A stretch of 64,000 bases of DNA from Sphingomonas sp. (GTDB lineage Bacteria > Pseudomonadota > Alphaproteobacteria > Sphingomonadales > Sphingomonadaceae): the NCBI RefSeq assembly GCF_029239295.1, contig NZ_JAQZBC010000015.1, positions 1 to 64,000 of the forward strand, read 5' to 3'. This document shows, in pieces, positions 16,737-27,707 of this stretch. Positions within the stretch are counted from its first letter, which is position 1, and every line of letters starts with the position of its first letter. Under the pieces are notes generated by a model. The model searched no databases. It saw only the letters and a program-made list of their open reading frames with translations, and was not told the origin of the DNA. A program made the position numbers and the translations under genes.

Positions 16737-16979
16737 ATGAAGGTTCGTGGTTATCTCGCGGCTGTTGCCGCTGCTTCGCTGGCTGCAGCACCCGCTGTTG
16801 CGGCGCCGACCTCGGCATCCAGCCTGTCGGTCGCTAAGGCTGCTCGCGCCAGCACCTCCACCGCCAAGGCCGACAAGGCTGCTGGCGGCGGCGTGATCGT
16901 TGCCGTTCTCGCTGCTGCTGCAGTGATCGCGGGCATCGTGATCATCGCTGACTCGGACGACGATTCCGACAGCAACTGA
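16737..16979 (+). CDS. Tiny exported Ala-rich protein with an acidic tail
   Basis: An 80-residue protein with a signal-like N-terminus (cut near AVAAPT). It has a short Ser/Ala/Lys spacer, one hydrophobic helix (VIVAVLAAAAVIAGIVIIA) and an Asp-rich end DSDDDSDSN. It would be a small single-pass membrane protein. The ATG at 16737 has GGGAG six bases before it. Similar short proteins occur beside polysaccharide genes in sphingomonads. It is followed by a strong terminator. The role is unknown. Confidence 0.75.
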   Translation: MKVRGYLAAVAAASLAAAPAVAAPTSASSLSVAKAARASTSTAKADKAAGGGVIVAVLAAAAVIAGIVIIADSDDDSDSN

Positions 16980-17000
16980 GTTTTTACTCAGGATGAAAGA

Positions 17001-17029
17001 AATAGCGGCCCTCGGGCCGCTATTTTTTT
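17001..17029 (+). terminator. Intrinsic terminator
   Basis: AATAGCGGCC (17001-17010) pairs with GGCCGCTATT (17015-17024) around CTCG and is followed by a run of T. It ends transcription of the 80-residue protein gene and separates it from katE. Confidence 0.92.
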
Positions 17030-17142
17030 GTTTGCCGTCGGACTCCTGCTCGTACCGGCCTTTATGATATGAACGCCGCGCGCCGTTTCGCTCCGCCGTT
17101 CGTTGACGCCTTGATCCAGTTTATCATGGCAAGGAAACGGCG

Positions 17143-19215
17143 ATGGGCGACAACAAGACAGGCCAGGGTGCCGGCGGGGAGACGCACCAGCAGGCGATAG
17201 GTGATGGGCCAGTTCTCACCACCAATCACGGCCTTCCCGTCAGCGACAACCAGAACAGCCTGAAGTCAGGCGCGCGCGGTCCAACGCTCCTTGAAGATTT
17301 CGTCCTTCGCGAAAAGATCTTCCACTTTGATCACGAGCGCATCCCAGAGCGGATCGTCCACGCGCGGGGTTCAGGAGCGCACGGCTTCTTCGAGGCTACC
17401 GACGATGTCAGCGATCTCAGCAAGGCGGCGGTGTTCAAAAAGGGCGAGAAGACCGAGGTCTTCGTCCGATTTTCAACAGTTGCCGGCGGTGCGGGATCGG
17501 TTGACACGCCCCGCGACGTGCGTGGCTTCGCCGTAAAATTCTATACCAAGGAGGGCAATTGGGACCTCGTCGGTAATAACATCCCGGTCTTCTTCATCCA
17601 GGATGCGGTCAAATTTCCTGACCTCGTCCACGCCGTGAAGATGGAGGCTGATCGAGCCTATCCGCAGGCTGGCAGCGCTCACGATACCTTCTGGGACTGG
17701 GCGTCGCTCATGCCCGAGTCGACCCACATGCTGATGTGGGCCATGTCAGACCGGACGCTCCCCCGCTCCTTCCGCATGATGGAAGGCTTTGGCGTGCACA
17801 CGTTCAAGCTCATCAACGCCGACGGCCACGCCAGCTTCGTCAAATTCCACTGGAAGCCTCGCTTGGGCATTCAGTCGACGATCTGGGACGAGGCATTGAA
17901 GCTGCAGGCAGCCGACAATGACTATCAGCGCCGCGACCTTTGGGAAGCGATCGACACAGGAGCGTTCCCTCAATGGGATCTCGGCATCCAGGTGTTTGAT
18001 CAGGCCTTCGCAGAAGCCCAGCCCTATGACGTTCTGGATGCAACAAAGCTGATCCCGGAAGAGGATATCCCAGTACGGATCGTCGGCACGCTGACGCTGA
18101 ACCGCAATCCCGACAACTTCTTCGCTGAAACCGAGCAGGTAGCGTTCCTGCCGACCAACATCGTCCCCGGCATCGATTTTTCTAACGATCCACTGCTGCA
18201 AGGCCGGTTGTTCAGCTATCTCGACACCCAGAACTCGCGCCTCGGCACGACGAATTTCCACCAGATCCCGATCAACGCCCCGCGCTGCCCATTTGGCAAT
18301 TTCCAGCGGGACGGAAAGATGCAGACTCAGGTGCCCAAGGGCCGCGCCAATTATGAGCCTAACAGCCTCGCAGAGCATGGCGAGGAAGGAGGTCCGCGGG
18401 AGTCACCTGAGCGCGGCTTCAAGACGGTCAACGCCGTGACCGGCAGTGATGAACATGGCGAAAAACTGCGGGTCCGCTCAGAGCTGTTCGCCGACCATTA
18501 TAGTCAGGCGCGATTATTCTATCGTTCGCAAACGCTAGCCGAGCAGGCGCACATCGCATCATCCTTCGTGTTTGAGCTGTCGAAGGTCGGCTTGCTGGAT
18601 CAGGTGCCGCCACGAATGGTCGCCAATCTCCGCAACGTTGACGAGGACTTGGCCAGGCGCGTTGCCGATGGGTTGGGGATCGATCTTCCGGAGAAGGCGG
18701 GCGCCGCGCGAGATCCCATCGATCTATCGCCCTCTGACGCGTTGTCGATCCACAAGAATATGAAGGCGACGCTGGAAGGCAGATCGGTCGGCATTCTCTT
18801 CACCGATGGTAGCGACGCGGAAACTCTCGATGCGGTGATCGAAGCGATTGACGCGGAGGGAGGCAAGGCTGTGCTGGTAGCGCCGAAGGTCGGCGGTGCC
18901 ACCTTGTCTGATGGCACAAGAAGGAAGGCCGATGGCCAACTTGCCGGAACACCCTCGCAGTTGTTCGATGCGGTGGTAGTGGTGCTTTCAAACGACGGGT
19001 GTTCGGCCATGTTGAAGGAAGCGGCAGCGGTTCAGTTCGTGATGGATGCGTTCGGGCACCTCAAGGCGATTGGCGCCAGTCCGGAGGCGCAACCGCTGCT
19101 CGACAAGGCAGGCGTGCAAAAGGATGCAGGCGTGACCAGTAGCGACAGCTCGTTCATCTCCGCCGCCAAGCAGCGCTTCTATGATCGTGAGCCGTCTGTC
19201 CGCTTGCTTGCGTAG
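17143..19215 (+). CDS. katE: Large-subunit catalase (clade 2, HPII-like)
   Basis: A 690-residue haem catalase that breaks down hydrogen peroxide. Active-site motifs are VHARG (His, near residue 70), VRFSTV, the Asn in [11 protein letters not shown], and the proximal haem Tyr in [10 protein letters not shown]. The last roughly 150 residues (from about [11 protein letters not shown]) form the DJ-1/class I glutamine-amidotransferase-like domain that marks the large-subunit clade. E. coli KatE is 753 aa; the difference is mainly at the N-terminus. AAGGAA precedes the ATG by seven bases. I searched the upstream region by eye for an EcfG promoter and found none. Confidence 0.95.
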   Translation: MGDNKTGQGAGGETHQQAIGDGPVLTTNHGLPVSDNQNSLKSGARGPTLLEDFVLREKIFHFDHERIPERIVHARGSGAHGFFEATDDVSDLSKAAVFKKGEKTEVFVRFSTVAGGAGSVDTPRDVRGFAVKFYTKEGNWDLVGNNIPVFFIQDAVKFPDLVHAVKMEADRAYPQAGSAHDTFWDWASLMPESTHMLMWAMSDRTLPRSFRMMEGFGVHTFKLINADGHASFVKFHWKPRLGIQSTIWDEALKLQAADNDYQRRDLWEAIDTGAFPQWDLGIQVFDQAFAEAQPYDVLDATKLIPEEDIPVRIVGTLTLNRNPDNFFAETEQVAFLPTNIVPGIDFSNDPLLQGRLFSYLDTQNSRLGTTNFHQIPINAPRCPFGNFQRDGKMQTQVPKGRANYEPNSLAEHGEEGGPRESPERGFKTVNAVTGSDEHGEKLRVRSELFADHYSQARLFYRSQTLAEQAHIASSFVFELSKVGLLDQVPPRMVANLRNVDEDLARRVADGLGIDLPEKAGAARDPIDLSPSDALSIHKNMKATLEGRSVGILFTDGSDAETLDAVIEAIDAEGGKAVLVAPKVGGATLSDGTRRKADGQLAGTPSQLFDAVVVVLSNDGCSAMLKEAAAVQFVMDAFGHLKAIGASPEAQPLLDKAGVQKDAGVTSSDSSFISAAKQRFYDREPSVRLLA

Positions 19216-19221
19216 GGCCAC

Positions 19222-19250
19222 GACGACGCTCGCTAACAGCGAGCGTCGTC
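19222..19250. terminator. Hairpin after katE
   Basis: A perfect 13-base-pair stem, GACGACGCTCGCT (19222-19234) with AGCGAGCGTCGTC (19238-19250), has a 3-base loop, so the top pair is probably open. It lies just after the katE stop without a T-tract; termination may depend on Rho or the hairpin may protect the 3' end. Confidence 0.55.
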
Positions 19251-19562
19251 AAACGTGGCGAAATCACCTTCAGACGGCGAAGCGGGAGTGAGGCGCGCAA
19301 GCGCTCCCATGCTGTGCGCTCTTCGCCGCACGAGCACGTGATGCGGCCCGCACGCGATGAAGGTCTCTCCCGCAACCAACTGCGCGCGCGAGCGAAGCGC
19401 GGTTTGGTTGGAAAGCCGAGCGGGGACGCACCTGCTACATAACGTCCGCTCGCGCCCGAAGTCGCCCAACCAAGGATATAGCTAGAAGGGAGCGTCGCGG
19501 CACAGCTATTTGGCTGGCGACAGCAGCGCCGGCATCACCCACGCGCGGGATCAGGAGAAATC
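19251..19562. other. Intergenic stretch without a supported gene
   Basis: About 310 bases separate the katE hairpin from the next SDR. Short reading frames occur on both strands, but they are Arg/Ala-rich, lack a ribosome binding site and overlap each other, so none is called. The SDR promoter must lie here; no convincing -35/-10 pair stands out. Confidence 0.4.
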
Positions 19563-20300
19563 GTGCTTCAATTAAGCGGCAAAATTGCACTGGTGACCGG
19601 TGCGAGCGGAGGCTTGGGCACCGAGATCGCCCGCGGGCTTGCCTCCGCCGGCGCTCATGTCATCGTTCAGGGGCGCAACATCCAACGGCTCAACGCCCTT
19701 GCGCGCGCGATCACCGATGCAGGCGGATCCGCGGAGGTCATCGTCGCCGACCTCTGCGAAGAAGGCGCCGCCATGGCGCTCGCTCCCCCGGGTAAGCCCG
19801 TCGACATTCTCATCAACAACGCCGGCGAGCGCGACAGGCGCCCGCTCATCAGCATTGATCGCCGTGCGGTCAGGGAACTGCTGGAAACTAATCTCGTCGC
19901 GCCGTTCGATCTAGCGCGCGTCATCAGCGCGCGGATGCCGCCGGGTGGGCGTATCATCAACATCAGCTCTATTGCCGGTCAGATCGCCCGCTCCGGTGAC
20001 GCGGCGTACACCATGTCGAAGGGGGGCCTTGAGGCGCTGACACGTGCGCTAGCGGCTGAACTGGGCGAACGGCAGATCACCGTCAACGCTGTGGCGCCCG
20101 GCTTCTTCGCCACTGCGGCCAATGCAACAATGGTAGCTGATCCCGCCGTCGCGGAACATCTCGCTCGCCGCACATCCCTCGGACGCTGGGGCCGACCTGA
20201 AGAAATCGTGGGCGCGATCATCTTCTTCGCGTCCCCTGCCGCGTCCTATGTCACCGGACAGGTTCTCGCAGTCGACGGAGGCTATCTCGCGCACTTCTAA
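19563..20300 (+). CDS. SDR-family oxidoreductase
   Basis: A 245-residue classical short-chain dehydrogenase, the standard length. The cofactor motif is TGASGGLGTE; NNAGERD, the catalytic Ser in INISSIAG and YTMSK follow; PG near residue 177 and the VDGGYL end are usual. It resembles gluconate 5-dehydrogenase and FabG-like enzymes, but the substrate cannot be told. The start is a GTG with AGGAGA six bases ahead; no ATG start is available nearby. It stands alone. Confidence 0.88.
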   Translation: MLQLSGKIALVTGASGGLGTEIARGLASAGAHVIVQGRNIQRLNALARAITDAGGSAEVIVADLCEEGAAMALAPPGKPVDILINNAGERDRRPLISIDRRAVRELLETNLVAPFDLARVISARMPPGGRIINISSIAGQIARSGDAAYTMSKGGLEALTRALAAELGERQITVNAVAPGFFATAANATMVADPAVAEHLARRTSLGRWGRPEEIVGAIIFFASPAASYVTGQVLAVDGGYLAHF

Positions 20301-20605
20301 GCAGCGACGCAGTCACGAGTACGAGGCAGCTACAACAACGATTAAACCGCACCCCGAGTGGTGTACTCCGCGGCTCGTACCGGATGATGCCGTGAAGGTG
20401 CGATGTGCGGTGCTAAAGTCGCCCATGTGCGCTGCCTGAAGACCCAATACTGGCAGGCCACCGACGATCCGTATCGGTTGAGGTTCCTCGCCCAGCAACT
20501 CCGTCTTCATTTAGTTTCGTGTGAGAAGCGGAAGAGCGTTGGGTAACTAAGCCGCATTCGCGGCCAGCCCTGATCGCTTCTGCCGGAGATGTTGGAGGGC
20601 GATTG
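20301..20605. other. Intergenic stretch without a supported gene
   Basis: About 305 bases between the SDR and a methyltransferase gene. The only frames are short, without good ribosome binding sites or recognisable motifs. Local GC is lower than in the neighbouring genes. I see no terminator with a T-tract and no repeat. Confidence 0.4.
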
Positions 20606-21556
20606 GTGCCGCAGTTCTCACACAAGATCGCCGACTTGGGCGCCACAGCGTTTGGCGGGATGGCGGCCCCGGCGTTGCGGTTCCTGGGAAAGCATTACAA
20701 CAAAATGAGCCACTTCCGCGCTCTCCAGGATAGAGCCGGATTTCAGATACGGACTACGCACTACTATCAGCCCACTTATTGCGAACAGGATCTTCCGAAA
20801 GATACACACAAGCCCAGGTTTCTGCCGGGTTTCGACATGAATGAAGAAGCGCAGCTAGAGCTGCTTCGTTCATTCCGCTTCGCCGAGGAGTTGCGGTCAC
20901 TCCCTGACAAAAAGCCAAGCGAGGATGCCTTCGGGTACGACAACGGCATGTACTCATATGGTGATGCCGAGATCCTCTACAGCATGATTCGCCTGAAAAA
21001 GCCGTCTCGAGTCATCGAAGTCGGCTCAGGCCAATCCACTCTGATGGCTCGCGCCGCGATTGCCGCGAACCTGCGCGAGAACAGCGACTATTCTTGCGCT
21101 CACACCTGTATAGAGCCTTATGAGGCGCCTTGGCTCGAAAATACCGGCGTGATTGTTGTCCGCGAAAGGGTAGAAGATCTTGATCTAAGCTTCTTCTCGG
21201 CGCTCGGGCCGAACGATATCCTGTTCATCGACAGCTCGCACGTGATCCGACCCTGGGGGGATGTTCTGAGGGAATTCCACCAGATCGTGCCAACCGATAA
21301 GAGCGGCGTCATCGTCCATGTCCACGACATCTTCACGCCGTTCGATTACCCGGACAAGTGGCTGCGCGAAGATCGCAGGCTTTGGAACGAGCAATACCTC
21401 CTAGAGTCGTTCCTGTGCTATAATTCAGAGTTCAAGTTAATCTGCGCCAACAATTGGTTGAAGCAGGAACGGTTCGATGACTTCAATGCGGCCTGTCCGA
21501 TGACGGCGGCACATCCTCAAGTTCGGCCAGGCGGGTTCTGGTTTCAACGGCGCTGA
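20606..21556 (+). CDS. Class I SAM-dependent methyltransferase-like protein
   Basis: A 316-residue protein with a Rossmann-type SAM motif, VIEVGSGQSTLMAR (near residue 140), then CIEPYEAP and the acidic NDILFIDSSHVI, as in the Methyltransf_24 group. About 110 residues precede the fold, containing paired Tyr/His and a DMNEEAQLELL helix. The GTG at 20606 is chosen because GGAGGG lies six bases before it; a TTG one codon earlier is less likely. Base composition is somewhat AT-richer than its neighbours, hinting at transfer. The target is unknown; polysaccharide or secondary-metabolite methylation is possible. Confidence 0.75.
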   Translation: MPQFSHKIADLGATAFGGMAAPALRFLGKHYNKMSHFRALQDRAGFQIRTTHYYQPTYCEQDLPKDTHKPRFLPGFDMNEEAQLELLRSFRFAEELRSLPDKKPSEDAFGYDNGMYSYGDAEILYSMIRLKKPSRVIEVGSGQSTLMARAAIAANLRENSDYSCAHTCIEPYEAPWLENTGVIVVRERVEDLDLSFFSALGPNDILFIDSSHVIRPWGDVLREFHQIVPTDKSGVIVHVHDIFTPFDYPDKWLREDRRLWNEQYLLESFLCYNSEFKLICANNWLKQERFDDFNAACPMTAAHPQVRPGGFWFQRR

Positions 21557-21875
21557 AGCGGCTCGAAGCTTATGCTCTCAGCCTCCGCATGCTTCGGGCG
21601 AGATGTATAATCTAGAATGCGCGGCTTCCTTTGGACCCGCAAATTAGCAGCAGCAGCGGCATCTCTCGTAGCGGTACAGCATTCCATGAGCACCGGTGAG
21701 AGGCTGCACAGCCAGGCCGATCACAGGAGCGTCCCGTGCGCAGGGCTGCAGCTCAGTGCGGCAGGCGCAGATAGTCGCGGAATCCACATCAGCGGGCTCA
21801 AGCGTGGTTTTCCAGAGGTGCTTCCGCAGGGCCTCGCTATAACCACGCCCACACTTCTCTATCTTGTTAGATAAA
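21557..21875. other. Intergenic stretch without a supported gene
   Basis: About 320 bases between the methyltransferase and the tRNA. An 85-codon frame at 21617-21874 has no ribosome binding site and runs to the tRNA edge; I regard it as spurious. Nothing else can be supported. Confidence 0.4.
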
Positions 21876-21952
21876 TGGCGCACCCGGTAGGATTCGAACC
21901 TACGGCCTACGGCTTCGGAAGCCGCCACTCTATCCAGCTGAGCTACGGGTGC
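21876..21952 (-). tRNA. tRNA-Arg (anticodon CCG)
   Basis: Read on the minus strand, the molecule has acceptor GCACCCG/CGGGTGC and D-arm GCTC-AGCTGGATA-GAGT. The anticodon arm is GCGGC-TTCCGAA-GCCGT with anticodon CCG. The T-arm is GTAGG-TTCGAAT-CCTAC, then discriminator G and an encoded CCA. The total is 77 bases. It decodes CGG, a common Arg codon in this GC-rich genome. Confidence 0.96.
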
Positions 21953-22105
21953 GTGCGGCCCCCTATGGAGCCCCCACCGCGCTTGGTCAACGTGAAAGAG
22001 CCGGCTCGCGCCCCCCCAAAAAGCGCGGAGCGCTCCAAAGCCCTGTTCCGGTGCGAACTCAAAAAAGCCGATCACCTGCTGCCCGTTTTGACAGCGATGA
22101 GCAAT

Positions 22106-22170
22106 TCTTGAAGGGACCGGCTGCCAAATGTCTCGCAGGGCAGCGCTCCGTCCAGCTGAGCCACCGGCGC
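22106..22170 (-). pseudogene. tRNA-like remnant (5' portion)
   Basis: The minus strand reads acceptor-like GCGCCGG, an intact D-arm GCTC-AGCTGGACG-GAGC, and an anticodon stem CTGCC/GGCAG. A 13-base loop replaces the usual 7. A T-arm start (GTCCC-TTCAAGA) follows, after which the matching stem strand and the 3' acceptor are missing. It starts 136-154 bases beyond the real tRNA-Arg gene. It is best read as a tRNA gene damaged by insertion in the anticodon loop and loss of its 3' end, possibly by past recombination. Confidence 0.55.
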
Positions 22171-22229
22171 CAAGAGAGATGTGCCGAGCAGGGCGGATAG
22201 ACGCCGCCAGCAATCTCGGGTCGCCGCTG

Positions 22230-22601
22230 CTACTTCGCCAGCGTGACCGGCTGGAACGGCGCAAGCCCGCAACTCGCCCCGGGGGTCACAGTGGTTCCCA
22301 CCAGCACAGTGATGATGTCCTGCTGGCATAACTGGCTAAGCGATGTCGCGTAGCTGAAACGACGTTCGAAGCCGAGTTGCGGGCAGCGCCGGTCGAGCGT
22401 CACCCGATAATAGCGCCCGCCTGTCATGCGGAAATCGATCACTCGGTCGTTGCGAACCAAAGTCTCGCGGATGTTGCGGAGGGGAATGCAACTTTGCGGC
22501 TTTCCCGCAGGCGTGGCAGCCGGGGCGGCGTTAAGATCGCGGGCCGCACCCGGGGCAGCGACAACCGCCAATGCCACGGCGGCCGGGAACAGGATACGCA
22601 T
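22230..22601 (-). CDS. Exported hypothetical protein (DUF6491-like)
   Basis: A 123-residue protein with a signal peptide (LFPAAVALAVVAAPGAARD) and a small domain containing CIPLRNIRETLVRNDRVIDF, YYRVTLDRRCPQLGF and ICQ/LCQQDIITV-type segments. Four cysteines could form two disulfides in the periplasm. The RNIRET...D.R.I.F pattern matches the DUF6491 family known from sphingomonads and xanthomonads. The function is unknown. It lies 36 bases after the dnaJ stop on the same strand but has its own ribosome binding site. Confidence 0.75.
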   Translation of the reverse strand: MRILFPAAVALAVVAAPGAARDLNAAPAATPAGKPQSCIPLRNIRETLVRNDRVIDFRMTGGRYYRVTLDRRCPQLGFERRFSYATSLSQLCQQDIITVLVGTTVTPGASCGLAPFQPVTLAK

Positions 22602-22637
22602 GGTCCTTCTCCTCTACATTCCCCGCCCCCGGTCGGC

Positions 22638-23756
22638 TCAATCTCCGGCGAAGGCACTCTTCAGACGAGCGAAGAAGCCTTGGCTCTCGGGGCATTCGTC
22701 GCCTGTCTCCGTTTCCCGGAACTCTTCCAAAAGAGCCCGCTGACGGGTGCTGAGCCGCGTCGGCGTCTCCACGTCGATCTGCACCACCAGATCGCCGAAG
22801 CCGCGCCCCTGTAGAACCGGCATCCCTGCGCCGCGCTGGCGCAGTTGCTTGCCCGACTGAATGCCGGCCGGGATCCGCAGCTCGTGGTTCCGCCCATCCA
22901 GCCCCGGGATGGTCAGCGATCCGCCAAGCGCGGCCGTGGTGAAGCTGATCGGCGCTCGCGCGAACAAAGTGGTGCCTTCGCGTTCGAACAGATTGTGCCG
23001 CTTCAGGTGAAGGAAGATGTAGAGATCGCCGGCCGGCGCGCCGCGTGCACCCGCCTCGCCTTCTCCGGTCATCCGAACCCGGGTGCCCTCGTCGACACCG
23101 GGCGGGATTTCCACGCTAAGCGACTTGGTGCGCTCCACCCGCCCATCACCGCGACAGTCGGGGCACGGATCATCGATTACCTGGCCAGATCCGTTGCAGA
23201 CCGGGCACGCACGCTCGACCACGAAGAAGCCCTGCTGTGCGCGCACCTTCCCGTGCCCGGCGCAAGTATTGCAGGTATGCGGATGGCTGCCCGCCCGCGC
23301 GCCCGATCCATGGCATGTGTCGCAAGAGGCGGACACGTCGACGGTAATCTCCGCCGACTTACCATGATACGCCTCCTCGAGCGTGATCTCCATATCATAG
23401 CGCAGGTCCGCGCCACGGCGCACCTGCTGCCGCCCGCCTCCGCGCCCGCCCATGAACTCGCCAAAGACGCTTTCGAAAATGTCGGAGAAGCCGGAGAAGT
23501 CCTGCGACTGGCCGCCCGCGCCACCGCCGTTGCGGAATGCCGCATGGCCGAAGCGGTCATAGGCGGCGCGCTTCTGCGGATCCTTGAGGCAATCATAAGC
23601 CTCACTGACCGCCTTGAACTTGGCCTCGGAATCCTTGCACCCGGCGTTCTTGTCCGGATGATACTTCATCGCAAGCTTGCGGTACGCCGACTTGATGGCG
23701 CCGGCATCGGCCGAGCGATCGACCTCAAGCAACTCGTAAAAATCGACTTCAGTCAT
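22638..23756 (-). CDS. dnaJ: Chaperone protein DnaJ
   Basis: A 372-residue type I Hsp40 co-chaperone. The J-domain carries KYHPDKN (HPD triad), followed by a Gly/Phe-rich linker ([17 protein letters not shown]). The zinc region has four CxxCxGxG-type repeats ([32 protein letters not shown]). The C-terminal substrate-binding domains complete the usual length. It stimulates DnaK ATPase activity and delivers substrates. It is the second gene of the dnaK-dnaJ operon, 69 bases after dnaK, with a large hairpin between. Confidence 0.97.
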   Translation of the reverse strand: MTEVDFYELLEVDRSADAGAIKSAYRKLAMKYHPDKNAGCKDSEAKFKAVSEAYDCLKDPQKRAAYDRFGHAAFRNGGGAGGQSQDFSGFSDIFESVFGEFMGGRGGGRQQVRRGADLRYDMEITLEEAYHGKSAEITVDVSASCDTCHGSGARAGSHPHTCNTCAGHGKVRAQQGFFVVERACPVCNGSGQVIDDPCPDCRGDGRVERTKSLSVEIPPGVDEGTRVRMTGEGEAGARGAPAGDLYIFLHLKRHNLFEREGTTLFARAPISFTTAALGGSLTIPGLDGRNHELRIPAGIQSGKQLRQRGAGMPVLQGRGFGDLVVQIDVETPTRLSTRQRALLEEFRETETGDECPESQGFFARLKSAFAGD

Positions 23757-23781
23757 TCAGCGCCCCCGCGCGGCGACACGC

Positions 23782-23815
23782 CGAGCCGCCACTCACCCGT
23801 GTGAATGGCGGCTCG
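23782..23815 (-). other. Long hairpin between dnaK and dnaJ
   Basis: CGAGCCGCCA (23782-23791) pairs with TGGCGGCTCG (23806-23815). Inside, TCAC/GTGA adds four pairs around CCGT. No T-tract follows in the direction of transcription. It may stabilise the dnaK mRNA 3' end or partly attenuate dnaJ, giving DnaK in excess of DnaJ. Confidence 0.6.
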
Positions 23816-23825
23816 ATCACGTCGT

Positions 23826-25733
<1,908 letters not shown>

Positions 25734-25821
25734 GAGTGCTCTTCCAGCCCCTGCTCGAACAAAAAACCAAAAAGATGTGCTGCCACGCCCCGTTACGGCG
25801 ACGGAACAGCGTTGACGATTG

Positions 25822-25852
25822 GCGATATAGGTGGCCCTCGGCTTGCCGCAAG
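25822..25852 (-). promoter_or_regulatory. RpoH (sigma-32) promoter of dnaK
   Basis: On the minus strand CTTG (25849-25852) is followed by exactly 17 bases and CCTATATCGC (25822-25831). This matches the alphaproteobacterial RpoH consensus CTTG-N17/18-CYTATNTNNG at all defined positions except the last. The predicted leader is about 80 bases long. Confidence 0.85.
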
Positions 25853-25902
25853 GCACCGCTCCAAGTAGCGGGTCTCACACTGTTTCGGTTCGGGAGAAGG
25901 CC

Positions 25903-26355
25903 ATGTTCCGCGTCGCCGCCACGCTTGTTTTCGCTTCTGTGGCGATCGCTGGATGCGGGCAGCAGAAACAATTGGTGGTGTCGGACGCGTGGGTCCGGCT
26001 CGCTGCGGTCGATGGACGGCCCGCCGCCGGCTATTTCACGATCACCGGCGGCTCAGTCGACACTGCGCTGACCAGCGTCTCCACCAATGCGGCAGCACGC
26101 ACCGAACTACACGAGAGCCGGATGACGCACGGCGGCGGTATGGCGATGGACTCGCTCTCTTCCGTCCCGGTTGCCGCGGGCAAGCGGGTCGTGTTCGCCC
26201 CCGGTGCAAAACACGCCATGCTGTTCGAGGTATCGCCGACAACAAAGCCGGGCGGCACCCTCACCTTCACCTTCACCTTCGCCGACGGCAGCCGCCTCGA
26301 CCAGAAGGCTCGAGTTGTCGGTGCCGCGGATCCTGCGCCGACGGGCGCAAACTGA
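25903..26355 (+). CDS. PCu(A)C-type periplasmic copper chaperone, lipoprotein
   Basis: A 150-residue protein with a lipobox (AIAGCGQ) and a cupredoxin-like PCu(A)C domain. The Cu(I) ligands follow the family pattern: LHESRM, MAMD, then KHAMLFE (H...M...H-x-M). These proteins deliver Cu(I) to cytochrome oxidase or handle copper in the periplasm. The start at 25903 has GGGAGAAGG just ahead. It diverges from dnaK over about 170 bases that also carry the RpoH promoter. No oxidase genes are nearby. Confidence 0.88.
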   Translation: MFRVAATLVFASVAIAGCGQQKQLVVSDAWVRLAAVDGRPAAGYFTITGGSVDTALTSVSTNAAARTELHESRMTHGGGMAMDSLSSVPVAAGKRVVFAPGAKHAMLFEVSPTTKPGGTLTFTFTFADGSRLDQKARVVGAADPAPTGAN

Positions 26356-26439
26356 CGGCTGCGATTGCCGCCTGGTACCGTCAGCTGAAAGCATTGATCG
26401 GAAAAGTCTGGCTCACGCCTCCGTAACCTTTCGGCGTCT

Positions 26440-27174
26440 ATGTTGAGGCCTATGCCCAATATTTCCTCGTTCGTGGATGGCGTGAAGCGTCGGTTGCAGG
26501 GACGCACCCCGGCCGAAGTGATCGCGCTGAGCTTCAAGACGGTGCGACATGCCGGACGGCGCCTCAGCCCCGGCGCCGCGCGCGCACGGAACGCAGACCA
26601 GGCCTTCGATCGTCGGTGGGGCACTGACACGGGAGGCACGGTTAACCTGTCGGCGCTCAGCGTGTCTCGGGATCGGGCATTGCTCGGCTGCGGCTATCAG
26701 GCCAGCAACGGGGTGGCGCTGGAGGAGGCGCTGGCAGCGGCGGGGGTCAATCCTGCGGACTACAGCTTTATCGATTACGGGTCGGGCAAGGGCCGCGTCG
26801 TCATGATCGCCGCCGCGCTCGGCTTCCGCCGCGCCATCGGTGTCGAGTTCGCGCCCGAGCTGCACGACGTGGCCTTGCAGAACGGTGACCGGTTCGCGGC
26901 AGCCGGCGGCGCCAGCACACGCTGCGAGTTCGTCCTGGGCGACGCGGGTAGCTACGATCCGCCGGCAGGCCCGATCTTCGCCTACATCTACAACAGCTTT
27001 GGCACCGTCATCCTACGTGAAGTGCTGAACCGGCTGGAAGAACGCGCGGCACAGGGCGATCCCGTCGTTGCGGTATATGTGAACCCGCGCAACCGCGACG
27101 CCTACGAACAGAACGGACGCTGGGACATTGTGGCTGACCGCAACGATTGGGTCCTCTACAACCCTGTCCGGTAG
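26440..27174 (+). CDS. Class I SAM-dependent methyltransferase-like protein
   Basis: A 244-residue protein (240 if the ATG at 26452, which has GAGG three bases ahead, is the start). The fold motif is FIDYGSGKGRVVMIAAALGF, followed by GVEFAPELHDVA and a later YIYNSFGTVI segment. This recalls the DOT1-like/histone-methyltransferase-like bacterial group of unknown function. The N-terminal 60 residues are basic and helical. It follows the copper chaperone by 84 bases and precedes the HExxH protein; no functional link is visible. Confidence 0.75.
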   Translation: MLRPMPNISSFVDGVKRRLQGRTPAEVIALSFKTVRHAGRRLSPGAARARNADQAFDRRWGTDTGGTVNLSALSVSRDRALLGCGYQASNGVALEEALAAAGVNPADYSFIDYGSGKGRVVMIAAALGFRRAIGVEFAPELHDVALQNGDRFAAAGGASTRCEFVLGDAGSYDPPAGPIFAYIYNSFGTVILREVLNRLEERAAQGDPVVAVYVNPRNRDAYEQNGRWDIVADRNDWVLYNPVR

Positions 27175-27229
27175 AAATGTCGGCAGCGGCCCGCTGGATC
27201 GTGATCGGCCACCACCTACCTTAGCGAGG

Positions 27230-27685
27230 ATGAGCACCCGCAACCTGACCACCGGCGAGCGCAACCTCGCCCGATCGATCTACGCGGACGCGATTGATCT
27301 GGATCGGGTGGAGGTCCGTCGCCGCCGTTGGTGGTTTCTGCAGCCGCGCGACATCGTGATGGCACCGCGCGGGCACATCCATTTTCACCCGGACGCTTCG
27401 ACATGGAGCGACGATTTCAGTCGGGAAAACCTCGGTCTGCAGGGCCTGTTCGTGCACGAAATGTGTCACGTCTGGCAGCATCAGCGCGGCGTCTTCCTGC
27501 CGATCGCTCGCCACCCCTTCTGCCGCTACCACTATAGCTTTGTCCCCGGCTGGCCATTGAAGCGCTACGGGATCGAGCAACAGGCGGAGATCGTGCGCCA
27601 CGGGTTTCTGCTGCGGCAGGGTGCCACCATCGTCGGCGCCCCGCCACTTAGCCAATATGAAGGGCTGTTGTCAGTCTTCCGTTAA
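27230..27685 (+). CDS. HExxH-motif protein (vgr-related family in sphingomonads)
   Basis: A 151-residue soluble protein starting MSTRNLTTGERNLARSIYAD. It has a basic RRRRWWFLQPR patch, then MAPRGHIHFHP and the HEMCHVWQHQRG segment, which fits a zincin-like HExxH site. A C-terminal EQQAEIVRHGF supplies a possible third ligand Glu. Proteins of this pattern are annotated as vgr-related in sphingomonads, with unknown function. The start at 27230 is chosen because upstream codons are not conserved-looking; the ribosome binding site is weak. Confidence 0.7.
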   Translation: MSTRNLTTGERNLARSIYADAIDLDRVEVRRRRWWFLQPRDIVMAPRGHIHFHPDASTWSDDFSRENLGLQGLFVHEMCHVWQHQRGVFLPIARHPFCRYHYSFVPGWPLKRYGIEQQAEIVRHGFLLRQGATIVGAPPLSQYEGLLSVFR

Positions 27686-27707
27686 ACGTCCTCGCCCCTG
27701 CTCTCGC

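Noticed and set aside
17031..17142. Possible EcfG general-stress promoter before katE
   Set aside because: I looked for GGAAC-N16/17-CGTT by eye and found no match with correct spacing.
21617..21874. An 85-codon frame beside the tRNA
   Set aside because: No ribosome binding site, no conserved pattern, and it ends at the tRNA boundary; treated as intergenic.
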